A stretch of 64,000 nucleotides of DNA from Desulfovibrio litoralis DSM 11393 (GCF_900143255.1 NZ_FRDI01000003.1:360641-424640), one strand, 5' to 3'; counted from the stretch's first letter, positions 1 through 9,720 are shown. Notes: generated by a model not told the origin, from the letters alone. Translations and numbers: made by a program.

Positions 1-414
1 TCTGGCGAGTTCATCGCATTTTTCATTTTCTATATGTCCGGCGTGTCCTTCGACCCACACAAAACGTATTTGGTGTTTTTCTAATAAAATCGCCAAACGT
101 TCCCATAAATCTTGGTTTTTAACGGCTTTTTTGGCGGCTGTTTTCCAACCGTTTTTTTGCCAACCTTTCAACCATTTTTTTTCAATCGCATCACACAAGT
201 AACGAGAGTCTGTATAAATCGTTGCCTTGCAAGGTTCTTTTAACAATTCAAGAGCAGATATCGCCGCCATTACTTCCATTCTATTATTTGTGGTTAAAGA
301 AAAACCGCCCACAATATTTTTTTCTGTGCCGTTATAGCGTAAAATCGCCGCATAAGCCCCGGCGCCCGGGTTTCCCAAACAAGACCCATCAGTAAAAATT
401 TCAACTTCTTTCAT
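1..414 (-). CDS. rnhA: ribonuclease HI (3' end beyond window)
   Basis: Reading back from an ATG at 414, 138 codons are open to the window edge, so the C-terminus (probably about 10-20 residues) is missing. The product would cut the RNA strand of RNA:DNA hybrids, such as primers and R-loops, in the cytoplasm. Visible family marks are the N-terminal [12 protein letters not shown] strand with the first catalytic Asp, the NNRMEVMA helix with the catalytic Glu, and [12 protein letters not shown] with the next Asp. The basic [13 protein letters not shown] handle is present, as is [18 protein letters not shown]. It lies downstream of the ribosomal cluster but behind a strong terminator, so it is probably transcribed separately. 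Confidence 0.93.
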   Translation of the reverse strand, partial: MKEVEIFTDGSCLGNPGAGAYAAILRYNGTEKNIVGGFSLTTNNRMEVMAAISALELLKEPCKATIYTDSRYLCDAIEKKWLKGWQKNGWKTAAKKAVKNQDLWERLAILLEKHQIRFVWVEGHAGHIENEKCDELAR

Positions 415-523
415 ATTTAACCGTACTCTAAAATTTTATTCATAAAAACAAAAAGGATTAAATACTATTTTTTATATTTTTGCAATTTTTTAATAATAAT
501 CTTAAATTTTTATATAGTTAAAT

Positions 524-561
524 AAAAAGGGTATATCTTATAATTAAGATATACCCTTTTT
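524..561 (-). terminator. intrinsic terminator closing the ribosomal operon
   Basis: A perfect 17-bp inverted repeat (524-540 with 545-561) with a TAAT loop is flanked by A/T tracts on both sides. It follows the rplQ stop by about 20 bases on the minus strand. The symmetric A and T runs mean it could also stop transcripts arriving on the plus strand. Confidence 0.88.
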
Positions 562-582
562 ATTGTTTTTTTACAGTAGTAA

Positions 583-960
583 TTAAGCTTCTGTTTTTAC
601 TGATTCTTTAGTTAGTTCTAAAACTGCCATTGGGGCAGAATCGCCCTTACGGGGAAGAGCCAACTTAGTAATACGAGTATAACCACCATTAACACCTTTA
701 AAAGGCGGTGCAACTTCTGCAAACAGAGTTTGAACCATCTGGTGATTACCTAAAAAATCATAAGCCAAACGTCTAGAGTGTAAGTCATCACGCAAAGCGA
801 GTGTAATAAGAGGTTCCACCACACTACGCAATTCCTTAGCTTTTGCTTCGGTAGTACGAATTTTGCCATAAGTTAACAGGGCTTTAGTCATATTGCGAAA
901 CAACGCTTTACGATGATTACCGCTTCGGCTTAGCTTTCTGCCGGTGTTACTGTGCCTCAT
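583..960 (-). CDS. rplQ: 50S ribosomal protein L17
   Basis: 125 residues, a normal bacterial L17 length. It opens with the conserved [20 protein letters not shown] segment, and the [16 protein letters not shown] core is near the C-terminus. L17 binds 23S rRNA near the exit side of the large subunit. It is the last gene of the block, and its start overlaps the end of rpoA by 14 bases, which implies translational coupling. The terminator at 524-561 follows. Confidence 0.97.
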   Translation of the reverse strand: MRHSNTGRKLSRSGNHRKALFRNMTKALLTYGKIRTTEAKAKELRSVVEPLITLALRDDLHSRRLAYDFLGNHQMVQTLFAEVAPPFKGVNGGYTRITKLALPRKGDSAPMAVLELTKESVKTEA

Positions 961-1993
961 TTTGCTGATTCCTCTTCCATTCTTGATATTTCTTATCGAA
1001 ATTATCTATTTTTGTGCCAAAATCAAGACTTAAGTCAGCGAGAACTTTACGAATTTCATCTAAAGTTTTACGACCAAAGTTCTTAAATTTAAGCATATCA
1101 TTTTCTGTTTTTTGGACTAAATCTCCTAAAGTAGAGATATTAGCACCTTTTAAGCAGTTAGTAGCCCGAACGGAAAGTTCGAGATCATCAATATGCTTAA
1201 ACAGATTTTCATTTAATTCACTGCGTCCTGTTGTACCTGAGCTACTTTCGATAATTCCACGTTCATCAAAATTGATAAACACAGACATTTGATCTTTTAA
1301 TATCTTTGCACTGTATGCAATAGCATCATCAGGGGAAACAGAACCATCAGTCCAAACCTCTAAAACAAGCTTGTCATAGTTGGTCATTTGTCCAACACGT
1401 GCTTGTTCTACGGCATAAGAAACCTTACGCACAGGCGAAAAGCTTGCATCTAAGGCTATAAGACCAATTTCATCAGAAAGACCTTCATGCATATCGGCAG
1501 TAACAAAGCCCTTACCCATACGCACTTCAAGTTCAAATAAAAGGTCTACATCATCTGTTGCAGTAAGTATATGTTGCTCAGGGTTTAAGATTTCAAGGTG
1601 TTGATTTACTTCGATATTACCCGCAGTAACAACACCCTTACCCTTAACTTTAAGCTCAATACGCTGAGGTTCTTCCGTATCCATAAAAAGACGTACTTGT
1701 TTTAAGTTTAGAACGATGTCCGTAACATCTTCAAGTACACCCGGAATAGTAGAAAACTCATGCTGAACTCCGCTAACCTTTACTGATACAAAAGCTGCAC
1801 CCTGTAAAGAAGAGAGAAGGACTCGACGCAAAGAGTTACCTATTGTTATTCCATAGCCTCTTTCAAAAGGCTCACAAATAAATTTGCCATATAGGACATC
1901 AGAAGGATCACTGGTGCGAATAATCTGTTCCGGCTTTTCAAGCTCAGACCAGTTTCGCTTATTAATCAATCTGTCACCTTGTTTTATGAGCAT
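947..1993 (-). CDS. rpoA: RNA polymerase alpha subunit
   Basis: 348 residues. The N-terminal dimerisation domain (about residues 25-245) contains the [20 protein letters not shown] signature that contacts beta and beta'. An acidic linker leads to the C-terminal helix-hairpin-helix domain (about 265-330, [15 protein letters not shown] then FGRKTLDEI), which binds UP elements and activators. It is slightly longer at the N-terminus than the E. coli protein. It sits between rpsD and rplQ, the standard alpha-operon position. Confidence 0.97.
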   Translation of the reverse strand: MLIKQGDRLINKRNWSELEKPEQIIRTSDPSDVLYGKFICEPFERGYGITIGNSLRRVLLSSLQGAAFVSVKVSGVQHEFSTIPGVLEDVTDIVLNLKQVRLFMDTEEPQRIELKVKGKGVVTAGNIEVNQHLEILNPEQHILTATDDVDLLFELEVRMGKGFVTADMHEGLSDEIGLIALDASFSPVRKVSYAVEQARVGQMTNYDKLVLEVWTDGSVSPDDAIAYSAKILKDQMSVFINFDERGIIESSSGTTGRSELNENLFKHIDDLELSVRATNCLKGANISTLGDLVQKTENDMLKFKNFGRKTLDEIRKVLADLSLDFGTKIDNFDKKYQEWKRNQQNEAQ

Positions 1994-2004
1994 ATCAACC
2001 CCGC

Positions 2005-2631
2005 TTACTTGGAGTAAAGCTCCACTATCAGGCTTTCGTTGATTGGGAACTGAATATCATCTCTTTGTGGTAAAGCTTTTACTGTCGCTTTAAACGCTGA
2101 GGCTTCAACCTCGAGCCAAGCAGGACAACCACGACGAGCAATTACTTCTTGTGCTTCCGCCACTACAGGAATTTTGCGATTTTTCTCAGGAATAGAAAGC
2201 TGATCGCCAATTTTTACCAATAGTGATGGGATATTAACCTTACGACCGTTTAAAGTAAAGATACCGTGTCTTACTAGCTGGCGCGCTTGAGAGCGAGAGT
2301 TAGCAAAACCAATACGATATATTACGTTATCAAGTCTGCGTTCCAAGAAGGAAAGCAGGTTAGTACCAGTAACACCCTTTGCCATATCTGCCTTAACAAA
2401 ATAATTGCTAAATTGACGTTCCAGAACGCCGTAAACACGACGCACTTTTTGTTTTTCACGCAATTGTAAGGCATAATCAGAAAGCTTTTTGCGAGCGCGA
2501 CCGGCGTGACCGGGGGCATAAGGGCGACGGTCGTAAGCACACTTATCAGTGTAACAACGATCACCTTTTAAAAAGAGCTTAGCTCCTTCGCGTCTGCACA
2601 AGCGGCATTTAGAATCATTATACTTAGCCAA
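2005..2631 (-). CDS. rpsD: 30S ribosomal protein S4, zinc-binding type
   Basis: 208 residues. S4 is a primary 16S rRNA binder that nucleates 30S assembly. The N-terminus carries four cysteines (C9, C12, C26, C31) arranged as a zinc site, marking the C+ form. The S4 RNA-binding domain follows at about residues 98-160 ([20 protein letters not shown]). In several bacteria S4 represses its own alpha operon; no such leader structure could be assigned here. Confidence 0.97.
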   Translation of the reverse strand: MAKYNDSKCRLCRREGAKLFLKGDRCYTDKCAYDRRPYAPGHAGRARKKLSDYALQLREKQKVRRVYGVLERQFSNYFVKADMAKGVTGTNLLSFLERRLDNVIYRIGFANSRSQARQLVRHGIFTLNGRKVNIPSLLVKIGDQLSIPEKNRKIPVVAEAQEVIARRGCPAWLEVEASAFKATVKALPQRDDIQFPINESLIVELYSK

Positions 2632-2649
2632 AATCAGATCCTCCCTTAA

Positions 2650-3045
2650 CTAGACGCGGCGTCGCTTAGGCGGGCGACAACCGTTGTGAGGAATGGGGGT
2701 AATATCCCGAATAAAAGCAATTTTAAAGCCTGCACTGTTAATTGCACGCATCGCTGCTTCACGTCCGGATCCCGGACCTTTAACAAATATACCAACGGTA
2801 CGCATACCGTTTTCTTGGGCTTTGCGTGCGGCTTGTTCTGCTGCGACTTGAGCAGCAAAAGGCGTACTCTTGCGAGAACCTTTAAAACCGCTTTGACCCG
2901 AACTTGACCAGCTCACGGTATTCCCACGAGTATCTGTAAAAGTAATTATTGTGTTATTGAATGTTGCCTGGATATGGGCTACGCCAACCGGAACATTTTT
3001 CTTTTCTTTTTTCTTGACCGCTCTTTTGGGTCTTGCTGCTGACAT
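2650..3045 (-). CDS. rpsK: 30S ribosomal protein S11
   Basis: 131 residues. S11 lies on the 30S platform and helps shape the mRNA exit path near the Shine-Dalgarno helix. It starts with a basic tail ([11 protein letters not shown]) followed by the conserved [10 protein letters not shown] segment, and ends with the typical [17 protein letters not shown]. It lies 18 bases from rpsD, in the rpsM-rpsK-rpsD-rpoA-rplQ order of the alpha operon. Confidence 0.97.
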   Translation of the reverse strand: MSAARPKRAVKKKEKKNVPVGVAHIQATFNNTIITFTDTRGNTVSWSSSGQSGFKGSRKSTPFAAQVAAEQAARKAQENGMRTVGIFVKGPGSGREAAMRAINSAGFKIAFIRDITPIPHNGCRPPKRRRV

Positions 3046-3069
3046 GTACTTACTCTCTTAAAGCTGAAT

Positions 3070-3086
3070 AACTGGATTATCCAGTT
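3070..3086 (-). other. small hairpin between rpsM and rpsK
   Basis: A 7-bp perfect stem (AACTGGA/TCCAGTT) with a TTA loop lies in the 90-base gap between these two genes. There is no T tract directly after it on the minus strand, so it is more likely an mRNA processing or stability hairpin than a terminator. Confidence 0.35.
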
Positions 3087-3135
3087 TTAGGTTTTCTCTA
3101 ATAATTTATCTTAGGATAAGAAAAAATTCTCAGCT

Positions 3136-3507
3136 CTACTTCTTTTTATTAGAGGCAGTACCACGACGTGGTCCTTTACGAGTACGAGAATTTGTCTTAG
3201 TTCTTTGACCACGACAAGGTAAACCCTTGCGGTGGCGAAGTCCACGATAACAACCTATTTCCATCAATCTTTTTATGTTTGATGAAACTTCGCGACGTAA
3301 ATCGCCCTCAACCTTACAACTTTGTTCGATTTCCTTACGGATTTCGTTAATTTCATCTGCACTGAGATCGTCGATGCCACGAGTCCAAGCTACTTTTGCC
3401 GCATCAAGGATACGCAAGGCGCTAGCACGACCAATCCCATAAATATAAGTAAGAGCAATATCGGCACGTTTGCCCTTGGGCAGATCAATTCCTGCAATTC
3501 TTGCCAC
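3136..3507 (-). CDS. rpsM: 30S ribosomal protein S13
   Basis: 123 residues. S13 sits in the 30S head and contacts the P-site tRNA and the large subunit. [20 protein letters not shown] opens the protein, and the basic tail ([14 protein letters not shown]) that reaches the P site closes it. The middle has the helix-two-turns-helix RNA-binding fold ([12 protein letters not shown]). It follows rpmJ closely. Confidence 0.97.
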   Translation of the reverse strand: MARIAGIDLPKGKRADIALTYIYGIGRASALRILDAAKVAWTRGIDDLSADEINEIRKEIEQSCKVEGDLRREVSSNIKRLMEIGCYRGLRHRKGLPCRGQRTKTNSRTRKGPRRGTASNKKK

Positions 3508-3525
3508 GTAAAACTCCTGCTTCGC

Positions 3526-3639
3526 TTATCCCTGACGTTGTTTGTGTCTGGGGTTTTCGCAAATCACCCTCAAAATGCCCTTTCTGCGAAGAATTTTGCA
3601 TTTGGGGCACATTTTTTTAACTGAAGGTCTGACTTTCAT
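3526..3639 (-). CDS. rpmJ: 50S ribosomal protein L36, zinc type
   Basis: A 37-codon gene starting at an ATG (3639-3637) and ending in TAA at 3526. The protein begins [20 protein letters not shown] and ends [12 protein letters not shown]. The C11/C14/C27/H32 set is the zinc site of the C+ form of L36. L36 stabilises 23S rRNA domains late in 50S assembly. Its place after secY-map and before rpsM is the usual one where infA is absent. Confidence 0.96.
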   Translation of the reverse strand: MKVRPSVKKMCPKCKILRRKGILRVICENPRHKQRQG

Positions 3640-3747
3640 GATCACTCCATAATTATCGTGTCTTTACAAAAAAAAATAAAGACTTTTGTAACAACGTTGA
3701 GTAATAGCACTATCTCAACTATTCGTCAACAAAATTAGATAATACAT

Positions 3748-4527
3748 TTATAACTGATTTTTTGCCCAGTGGCTTAAAACCAAAGGACCATTCGGTGTAA
3801 CTGCAACGCTGTGTTCAAAATGGGCGGAATATTTTCCGTCTTTTGTAACAGCTGTCCATTTATCGGAGAGGATCTCGACTTCATGGGTACCCATGGCTAA
3901 CATGGGTTCAATAGCTAAAACCATTCCACTTTGCAATGGAACATCAACCATTCCCCTTGATACAAAGTTAGGTATCTCGGGTTTTTCATGTAAGGCGACG
4001 CCAATGCCATGACCGACAAAACGGCGTATCACCGCATATCCGTTTTGCTCGGAATGTTCTTGAACAGCCTGACTAATATCTGACAATGAGTTGCCTACAA
4101 CGGCTTTTTTTATACCTTTCCAAAGAGCTTCTTTGGTAACAGCAACCAACTTTTCTACCTCAGGTTTAACTTCCCCGACGGTAAAAGTTCGTGCTGAATC
4201 AGCAAAAAAACCGTTTAAAACAACACCCATATCAAAGCTAACTATATCGCCTTCCAAAAGAGTGCGATTTGACGGAAACCCGTGAACTACTTGTTCATTA
4301 ACCGAACAACATATCGCGTAAGGGTAACCGCAATAGCCTTGAAATGCCGGCTTAACGCCATTACTAAGACATTCATCTTGGGCTATTTCTTCAAAAAGCA
4401 TCGTTTCAACGCCGGGGCGAACTTCTTTTTCAAAAATATCTAAAATATTTGAAACTATCTTGTTCGCCTCATGCATTATTGCGATTTCTTTTTCGTTTTT
4501 CAGAAATATACCACGATACTTTTTCAT
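3748..4527 (-). CDS. map: methionine aminopeptidase, type I
   Basis: 259 residues, typical of type Ia enzymes. It removes the initiator Met from nascent proteins with small second residues. The pita-bread fold's metal ligands can be seen in order: Asp in SFDMGVVLNGFFADSARTF (two Asp ligands), His in GHGIGVALHEKP, Glu in AIEPMLAMG and Glu in FEHSVAVT. It lies 15 bases after secY, in the secY-map-rpmJ order common in many bacteria, so it is coupled to ribosome supply. Confidence 0.96.
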   Translation of the reverse strand: MKKYRGIFLKNEKEIAIMHEANKIVSNILDIFEKEVRPGVETMLFEEIAQDECLSNGVKPAFQGYCGYPYAICCSVNEQVVHGFPSNRTLLEGDIVSFDMGVVLNGFFADSARTFTVGEVKPEVEKLVAVTKEALWKGIKKAVVGNSLSDISQAVQEHSEQNGYAVIRRFVGHGIGVALHEKPEIPNFVSRGMVDVPLQSGMVLAIEPMLAMGTHEVEILSDKWTAVTKDGKYSAHFEHSVAVTPNGPLVLSHWAKNQL

Positions 4528-4541
4528 TTAACAACCTAAAA

Positions 4542-5867
4542 TTAATAGCGAGGTTTAAGCTTTGTTTTACCCAATAAACTTTCATATTGGGTTGAGATCA
4601 TATGAGATTGAACCTGACTCATAAAATCCATCGCAACACCTACTAAAATCAATAGGCTTGTTCCACCGTATTGAAAAGGTAAGTTAAAATATATACGCAA
4701 AATCAAAGGAAGTAGACACACCAAACAAATATAGGCGGCACCCCAAGGAGTAATGCGTAAAAGTACACGGTTAATATATTCTGCCGTATTCACCCCGGGT
4801 CTTATACCGGGAACAAAGCCACCTTGTTTCTTTAAATTTTCGGCTATATCTTTTGGGTCAAAAATAATCGCTGTATAAAAGAAACAAAATAATACGACAA
4901 GAACAATAAAAGCTATATTATAAATTAAGGTATCGGGAGCTATATACGCACCAATGTTTTTTACCCATTCGTTTGAAGAAATACTTGCAATAGTCGCAGG
5001 AAATATCAACAAACTTGAAGCAAAAATAGGGGGAATAACTCCGGCTGTATTAATTCTTAAAGGTAAATGAGTGCTTTGTCCGCCAACAATCTTTCTTCCA
5101 ATTTGCCTTTTGGCATAATGGATAGGGATACGGCGTTGCCCTCTTTCTACAAAAACAATAAAAATCAATACAACAGCCATAATTATCAAGACAACAACAG
5201 GGATAAGAATCGACATATCCCCGGCGGAAAACTGAGAAACAGAGTTTGTTATCGCTCTTGGAATACCGGCAACAATTCCGGAAAAGATAATAAGAGAGAT
5301 TCCGTTTCCTATTCCTTTTTCGGTAATTTGTTCCCCAAGCCACATAAGAAAGCTTGTTCCGGCAATCAAGGTAATAACCGTAATAAGTCTAAAACTCCAA
5401 CCCGGATCCATAATAACCGGAACAGCCGTTCCTGTTTGCATTCCTTCGAGAGTAATAGCCAAACCAAGACCCTGTAAAGCAGTTATAAAAACTGTACCGT
5501 ATCTAGTATATTGAGTAATCTTTTTCCGCCCTGCCGCACCTTCTTCTTTTGCCATGCGTTTTAAATCAGGAAAGATAACCTGAAGCAACTGCATTATGAT
5601 AGATGCAGAAATATAAGGCATAACACCCAAGGCAAAAATAGGCAGTTGAGACAAAGCACCGCCGGAAAACATATCAATCATACCGACTAAGTTGCTTGTA
5701 CTTCTGGCTGCCTCTTCGAAGACTAATTTTAGTGCTTCGATATTGACACCGGGAACAGGGACATGAATACCAATACGATATACAGCCAGTAGCCCTAAAG
5801 TCCAAAGAATTTTACTTAGCAGTTCTGATTGTTGTTTACCGAACTTATCTGTTCCTGGGTTAGACAC
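4542..5867 (-). CDS. secY: protein translocase subunit SecY
   Basis: 441 residues with about ten hydrophobic segments. This is the channel of the SecYEG translocon in the inner membrane, used for export and membrane-protein insertion. The first cytosolic segment leads into AVYRIGIHVPVPGV (start of TM1 and the pore ring). The plug helix region follows (DMFSGGALSQLPIFALGVMP), and the C-terminus carries GTSLLILVGVAMDF. It sits between rplO and map in the spc operon. Confidence 0.97.
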   Translation of the reverse strand: MSNPGTDKFGKQQSELLSKILWTLGLLAVYRIGIHVPVPGVNIEALKLVFEEAARSTSNLVGMIDMFSGGALSQLPIFALGVMPYISASIIMQLLQVIFPDLKRMAKEEGAAGRKKITQYTRYGTVFITALQGLGLAITLEGMQTGTAVPVIMDPGWSFRLITVITLIAGTSFLMWLGEQITEKGIGNGISLIIFSGIVAGIPRAITNSVSQFSAGDMSILIPVVVLIIMAVVLIFIVFVERGQRRIPIHYAKRQIGRKIVGGQSTHLPLRINTAGVIPPIFASSLLIFPATIASISSNEWVKNIGAYIAPDTLIYNIAFIVLVVLFCFFYTAIIFDPKDIAENLKKQGGFVPGIRPGVNTAEYINRVLLRITPWGAAYICLVCLLPLILRIYFNLPFQYGGTSLLILVGVAMDFMSQVQSHMISTQYESLLGKTKLKPRY

Positions 5868-5897
5868 GCTTCACCAATCCTCAAACTTTCACAAAAG

Positions 5898-6359
5898 TTA
5901 AGAAGCTTTAACGACTTCAATAGATTTTATACTGCCGCCGGCTTGTTCGATTTTAGCTTTGGCTGAAGCACTAAAGCTGTGTGCTTCAACTTTAACGGCT
6001 TTAGCAATTTCACCGCTTCCAAGAATTTTTACGGAGCTACCTTTTTTAGCAAGCCCACGGTCATAAATATCTTGAAGACTAATTTCGCTAACACCTTCAA
6101 AGGCTGCAGATAAACGATCTAAGTTAATAATAGAATACTCGGCTTTAAACAAATAGTTGCTAAAACCATGTTTTGGAAGTCTGCGTTGAATAGGCATTTG
6201 ACCGCCTTCAAAGCCGGGTCTTACCCCACCACCAGAACGAGCATTTTGTCCTTTATTACCCTTACCGGCTGTACAACCAAGACCGGAACCTGAACCGCGT
6301 CCTACGCGTTTTCTGGTCTTGCGTTCTTCAGCAAATGGATAAAGTTCATGTAATTCCAT
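5898..6359 (-). CDS. rplO: 50S ribosomal protein L15
   Basis: 153 residues. L15 is a late-assembly 50S protein with a long glycine/arginine-rich N-terminal extension (RVGRGSGSGLGCTAGKGNKG) threaded into 23S rRNA, then a globular C-terminal domain ending in SIKSIEVVKAS. Its ATG shares a base with the rpmD stop (TAATG), so the two are translationally coupled. Confidence 0.97.
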   Translation of the reverse strand: MELHELYPFAEERKTRKRVGRGSGSGLGCTAGKGNKGQNARSGGGVRPGFEGGQMPIQRRLPKHGFSNYLFKAEYSIINLDRLSAAFEGVSEISLQDIYDRGLAKKGSSVKILGSGEIAKAVKVEAHSFSASAKAKIEQAGGSIKSIEVVKAS

Positions 6360-6529
6360 TAGTTTATTACCTCAACCAAATGTTTAACTTTATTGAGCAT
6401 TCCGCGTACGGCAGGATTATCTTTAAAAGTCTTTTCCATATATGTATGACGTAACCCTAAAGCATCTAAAACTTTACGTTGAGCCGGGTTACAGCCTATA
6501 CGACTGTGAATCAATTTTACTTTTATCAT
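6359..6529 (-). CDS. rpmD: 50S ribosomal protein L30
   Basis: 56 codons from an ATG at 6529 to a TAA that overlaps the rplO start. The translation begins MIKVKLIHSRIGCNPAQRKV and continues with LGLRH, the normal L30 pattern for this small 50S protein. It sits between rpsE and rplO, the standard spc position. Confidence 0.95.
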   Translation of the reverse strand: MIKVKLIHSRIGCNPAQRKVLDALGLRHTYMEKTFKDNPAVRGMLNKVKHLVEVIN

Positions 6530-6550
6530 GGTTTTATCCTTAAATTATCC

Positions 6551-7042
6551 CTACTTACGAGGAGCTTCAAGTTTAATGCCACGAATTTCGCTTACTTCTT
6601 CCGCACTGCGCAAAGAAGCTAAACCGGCAACAGTCGCTCTAAGAACGTTATGGGGGTTATTTGTACCGATAGCTTTTGCAAGCACATCATGAATGCCAAC
6701 GGCTTCCATAACAGCACGCACCGCACCACCGGCGATAATTCCCGTTCCTTTAGAGGCAGGTTTGAGCATAACTCTTCCTGCTCCGTAAGCACCAAGCACT
6801 TCATAAGGTAAAGTTCCGTCAACCAAAGCAATACTTACCATATTTTTTTTGGCACGTTCGGTAGCCTTACGCAAAGCTTCGGGAACTTCCTGAGCTTTAC
6901 CTAAGCCGTAACCGACTTGACCTTTTCCGTCGCCAACAACAACAAGGGCACTAAAACTAAAGCGACGTCCGCCTTTTACAACTTTAGCAACTCGGTTAAG
7001 AGCCACTATTTTTTCGTGTATGCCTAATTCATTTTGTTCCAT
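6551..7042 (-). CDS. rpsE: 30S ribosomal protein S5
   Basis: 163 residues. S5 works with S4 and S12 in decoding fidelity and lines the mRNA entry channel. The N-terminal dsRNA-binding-like domain carries [19 protein letters not shown] and the C-terminal domain carries the [13 protein letters not shown] loop. It lies 12 bases after rplR and 21 before rpmD. Confidence 0.97.
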   Translation of the reverse strand: MEQNELGIHEKIVALNRVAKVVKGGRRFSFSALVVVGDGKGQVGYGLGKAQEVPEALRKATERAKKNMVSIALVDGTLPYEVLGAYGAGRVMLKPASKGTGIIAGGAVRAVMEAVGIHDVLAKAIGTNNPHNVLRATVAGLASLRSAEEVSEIRGIKLEAPRK

Positions 7043-7054
7043 TATTTTCCCTGC

Positions 7055-7411
7055 CTAGAATTCAAGTCCGGCTTCACGGGCACCATCGGCAACAGCCTTG
7101 ATGCGACCATGATAAATATAGCCGTTACGGTCAAACACTACCTGTGCAATGCTTTTTTCTTTGGCAAGACGAGCAATCTCTTTACCTACGAGCATAGCAC
7201 CTTCTTTATTACAACCGGCTTTTTCTTTATTTTTTTGTAAAGAAAGAGTGGAAGCAGAGACCAAAGTTGTACCACTAGTATCATCAATAATCTGGGCATA
7301 AATATGCAGGTTAGAGCGAAATACGACTAAACGTGGGCGCTCATAAGTACCAGAAATTTTTTTACGAATTCTCACCTTACGGCGAATTCTAGCATCTTCT
7401 TTTCTCAACAT
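7055..7411 (-). CDS. rplR: 50S ribosomal protein L18
   Basis: 118 residues. L18 binds 5S rRNA together with L5 and L25-type proteins and joins it to the 50S. The basic N-terminus ([20 protein letters not shown]) and the C-terminal [20 protein letters not shown] are family hallmarks. It lies between rplF and rpsE. Confidence 0.97.
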   Translation of the reverse strand: MLRKEDARIRRKVRIRKKISGTYERPRLVVFRSNLHIYAQIIDDTSGTTLVSASTLSLQKNKEKAGCNKEGAMLVGKEIARLAKEKSIAQVVFDRNGYIYHGRIKAVADGAREAGLEF

Positions 7412-7423
7412 AATATTTTCCGC

Positions 7424-7960
7424 CTACTTCTTACCGCCCGATTTACCGGCCTTACGACGGATAATTTCGGTCTCATATTTAATACCCTTACCTTTATAAG
7501 GTTCAGGCTTGCGTAAGCGACGAATACGATCTGCGACTTCGCCGACTAACTCTTTGCTGATTCCGCTGATAGTAAGTTTTTGACCTTCTGCTTTTGCTTG
7601 AATACCGGCAGGTAAATCAATCAAAACAGGGTGAGAAAAACCAATAGCAAGTTCAACAGTATTGCCTTTTACCGCAACCTTGTAACCAACGCCCAAAACG
7701 TCTAAAGTTTTGGAAAAACCGTTTGTTACACCAATAATGCAGTTAGAAAGAAGAGTGCGACGCAGACCGTGTTGGGCACGAGCGTAGCGAGAGTCATCTT
7801 TACGAGTTACAACAACTTGGTTATCGACAATTTCGTAACTTAATGTCGCTTCTAAAGGAGTCGAAAGACTTCCCTTAGGACCTTTAACTTCAATAACATC
7901 ACCAAATTTTACTTCAACGCCACTTGGAATTGAAATAGGGAGTTTACCTATTCTTGACAT
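7424..7960 (-). CDS. rplF: 50S ribosomal protein L6
   Basis: 178 residues built from the two repeated alpha/beta domains typical of L6, which lies near the GTPase-associated region of the 50S. The N-terminal MSRIGKLPISIPSGV and the C-terminal RKPEPYKGKGIKYETEIIRR are diagnostic. It lies ten bases from rpsH. Confidence 0.97.
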   Translation of the reverse strand: MSRIGKLPISIPSGVEVKFGDVIEVKGPKGSLSTPLEATLSYEIVDNQVVVTRKDDSRYARAQHGLRRTLLSNCIIGVTNGFSKTLDVLGVGYKVAVKGNTVELAIGFSHPVLIDLPAGIQAKAEGQKLTISGISKELVGEVADRIRRLRKPEPYKGKGIKYETEIIRRKAGKSGGKK

Positions 7961-7969
7961 AATTTCCCC

Positions 7970-8350
7970 CTACCAAACTTCGCAAAGTAGTTCGCCGCCT
8001 ACTTTCTGTGCGTGGGCTTTACTACCCTCAAGCAAACCGCGAGAGGTTGAAACTATGCAAATTCCGAGTCCGTTTTGAACTTTTGGAATTTGATGGGCAT
8101 TAACATAAACACGGCGACCGGGTTTGCTTATACGCTTAAGACCGGCTAAAGCAGCGGTGTTTTTGACATACTTTAAAGAAATTTTAATGTGCTGCTCATC
8201 TAAAGTAACGCTATTGATATATCCTTCTTCTTTTAATATATCAGCGATAGCGACTTTAAGATTAGAGCGCGGCACAAGAACTTCCTTATGAAGGGCCAAA
8301 TGTGCGTTGCGGATTCGAGTTAACATATCCGCAATAGGATCTGTAATCAT
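7970..8350 (-). CDS. rpsH: 30S ribosomal protein S8
   Basis: 126 residues. S8 is a primary 16S rRNA binder in the central domain, and in E. coli it is also the spc-operon repressor. MITDPIADMLTRIRNAH opens the protein, and the C-terminal GICIVSTSRGLLEGSKA loop is the RNA-binding segment. It is separated from rpsN by an unusually long 248-base gap filled with hairpins; all other gaps in this part of the operon are short. Confidence 0.97.
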   Translation of the reverse strand: MITDPIADMLTRIRNAHLALHKEVLVPRSNLKVAIADILKEEGYINSVTLDEQHIKISLKYVKNTAALAGLKRISKPGRRVYVNAHQIPKVQNGLGICIVSTSRGLLEGSKAHAQKVGGELLCEVW

Positions 8351-8379
8351 TCCTTGCTCTCCAAATTAACATAAATTAT

Positions 8380-8494
8380 ATAACTTTCTGCACAAAAAAT
8401 TCGTGCAGAAAGTTATTTACAAAAAAATACAAGCTTTGTAAATAGCTCAAAAGTTTAATTAAGGGTTTATCAATTGAAATAATTAAATAAACCC
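8380..8494 (-). other. cluster of hairpins in the rpsN-rpsH gap
   Basis: Three inverted repeats follow one another: a perfect 14-bp stem (8380-8393 with 8403-8416), a 10-bp stem (8414-8423 with 8435-8444) overlapping it by three bases, and an 8-bp stem (8463-8470 with 8487-8494). A further stem, AGTAGC/GCTACT, is at 8555-8570. None is followed by a T tract on the minus strand. They may process, stabilise or regulate the spc mRNA. The first two compete for bases 8414-8416. Confidence 0.5.
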
Positions 8495-8598
8495 AATTAT
8501 TTTAACAACTAACAAAAAATATTAATTATAAAAAATATTTAATAACTTTTTGAGAGTAGCAAACGCTACTTATTTTATATTTAATTTAATATAAAATA

Positions 8599-8784
8599 CT
8601 ACCAGCTAGACTTGCGAACGCCCGGTAATTCTCCGCGTAATGCCATATTACGGAAGCAAATACGACAAATTCCAAACTTACGAAGAAATCCGCGAGGACG
8701 CCCACAAATAGGACAACGGTTATAGGCACGAGAAGAAAACTTTGGTTTACGTTGTGCCTTTACTTCAAGAGCTGTGCGTGACAA
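8599..8784 (-). CDS. rpsN: 30S ribosomal protein S14, short zinc type
   Basis: 61 residues, the short Z form. C24, C27, C40 and C43 make the CxxC-x12-CxxC zinc ribbon, and the C-terminus ([10 protein letters not shown]) is the standard S14 end that binds 16S rRNA in the 30S head. It lies 12 bases after rplE. It is the only S14 in the window. Confidence 0.97.
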   Translation of the reverse strand: MSRTALEVKAQRKPKFSSRAYNRCPICGRPRGFLRKFGICRICFRNMALRGELPGVRKSSW

Positions 8785-8796
8785 GGTCTATTCTCC

Positions 8797-9336
8797 TTAT
8801 TTCCTAAAGGGCATGCCGAGATATTCAAGTAATAACTTGCTCTCACGGTCGCTTTCTGCAGTTGTGACAATAGTGATATTCATACCTTTTGGGTTATCAA
8901 CTCTGTCAGCTTCTAACTCTGGAAAGATCGAATGCTCTTTAATACCTAGAGTAAAATTACCTCTGCCATCAAAACCACGATCAGGAACTCCGCGAAAATC
9001 GCGAACGCGTGGCAATGCGAAGTTAACAAGCTTGTCAAGGAAGTCCCACATACGTTCACCACGTAGAGTTACTCGGCAGCCAATAGGCATTCCTTCACGG
9101 AGCTTGAAAGCAGCTATTGATTTTTTAGCTCGGGTAACAACGGCCTTCTGACCAGCGATAGCGGAAAGTTCCGCGACGGCTTCTTCCATTAGCTTGTTGT
9201 TTTGCGAGGCAACGCCAAGCCCGATGTTTAATGAAACCTTTTCCAGCCCGGGAACCTGCATTGTAGATTTATAGTTAAATTCTTTTTGCAGAGCCGGAAC
9301 CACTTTTTCACTGTATATCTTTTCAAGACGCGTCAT
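8797..9336 (-). CDS. rplE: 50S ribosomal protein L5
   Basis: 179 residues. L5 attaches 5S rRNA to the central protuberance and touches the P-site tRNA. Conserved stretches are [14 protein letters not shown] near the N-terminus, [20 protein letters not shown] in the middle and [10 protein letters not shown] at the end. It lies 11 bases after rplX. Confidence 0.97.
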   Translation of the reverse strand: MTRLEKIYSEKVVPALQKEFNYKSTMQVPGLEKVSLNIGLGVASQNNKLMEEAVAELSAIAGQKAVVTRAKKSIAAFKLREGMPIGCRVTLRGERMWDFLDKLVNFALPRVRDFRGVPDRGFDGRGNFTLGIKEHSIFPELEADRVDNPKGMNITIVTTAESDRESKLLLEYLGMPFRK

Positions 9337-9347
9337 CGTCTATCACC

Positions 9348-9671
9348 TTAAGCAATATTTTCGTTACACTTCTTGCAGAAGCGAATTTTTTTACCATCGT
9401 CAGAATAGCGGTAACCAACCCTAGAAGGCTTAGCACACGCGCTACACATAAACATCACATTAGAAATGTGAATTGGCATTTCCTTTTCGACAATTCCACC
9501 GGGTTGTTGTTGATAAGGGTTAGGTTTTGTATGGCGTTTAACCATATTTACCTTTTCAACAAGGACTCTGTCTTTCTTACGAAGGACTTTAAGAACCTTA
9601 CCTACTTTACCTTTATCTTTTCCGGCAACGATAATAACTTTATCGTCTTTTCTTATTCTGAACATTTTCAT
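9348..9671 (-). CDS. rplX: 50S ribosomal protein L24 with C-terminal zinc ribbon
   Basis: 107 residues. L24 initiates 50S assembly at the 5' end of 23S rRNA. The KOW motif is at about residues 6-35 ([19 protein letters not shown]). The C-terminus carries paired CSAC and CKKC knuckles that look like a zinc ribbon, a known variant of L24. The upstream 50 bases hold an imperfect hairpin but no terminator. Confidence 0.96.
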   Translation of the reverse strand: MKMFRIRKDDKVIIVAGKDKGKVGKVLKVLRKKDRVLVEKVNMVKRHTKPNPYQQQPGGIVEKEMPIHISNVMFMCSACAKPSRVGYRYSDDGKKIRFCKKCNENIA

Positions 9672-9720
9672 TAAGATGAACTCCTTACACGCCTGAGAAA
9701 TTCTTTAGAATTTTTTTTTC

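Noticed and set aside
5050-5477. Long open frames on both strands within secY
   Set aside because: They are out-of-frame readings of a conserved gene with no family resemblance.
9348-9460. Zinc ribbon at the end of L24 as a novelty
   Set aside because: L24 proteins with CxxC pairs at the C-terminus are known from several bacterial groups.
9680-9720. Hairpin before rplX taken as a terminator
   Set aside because: The T run lies on the wrong side for minus-strand transcription.
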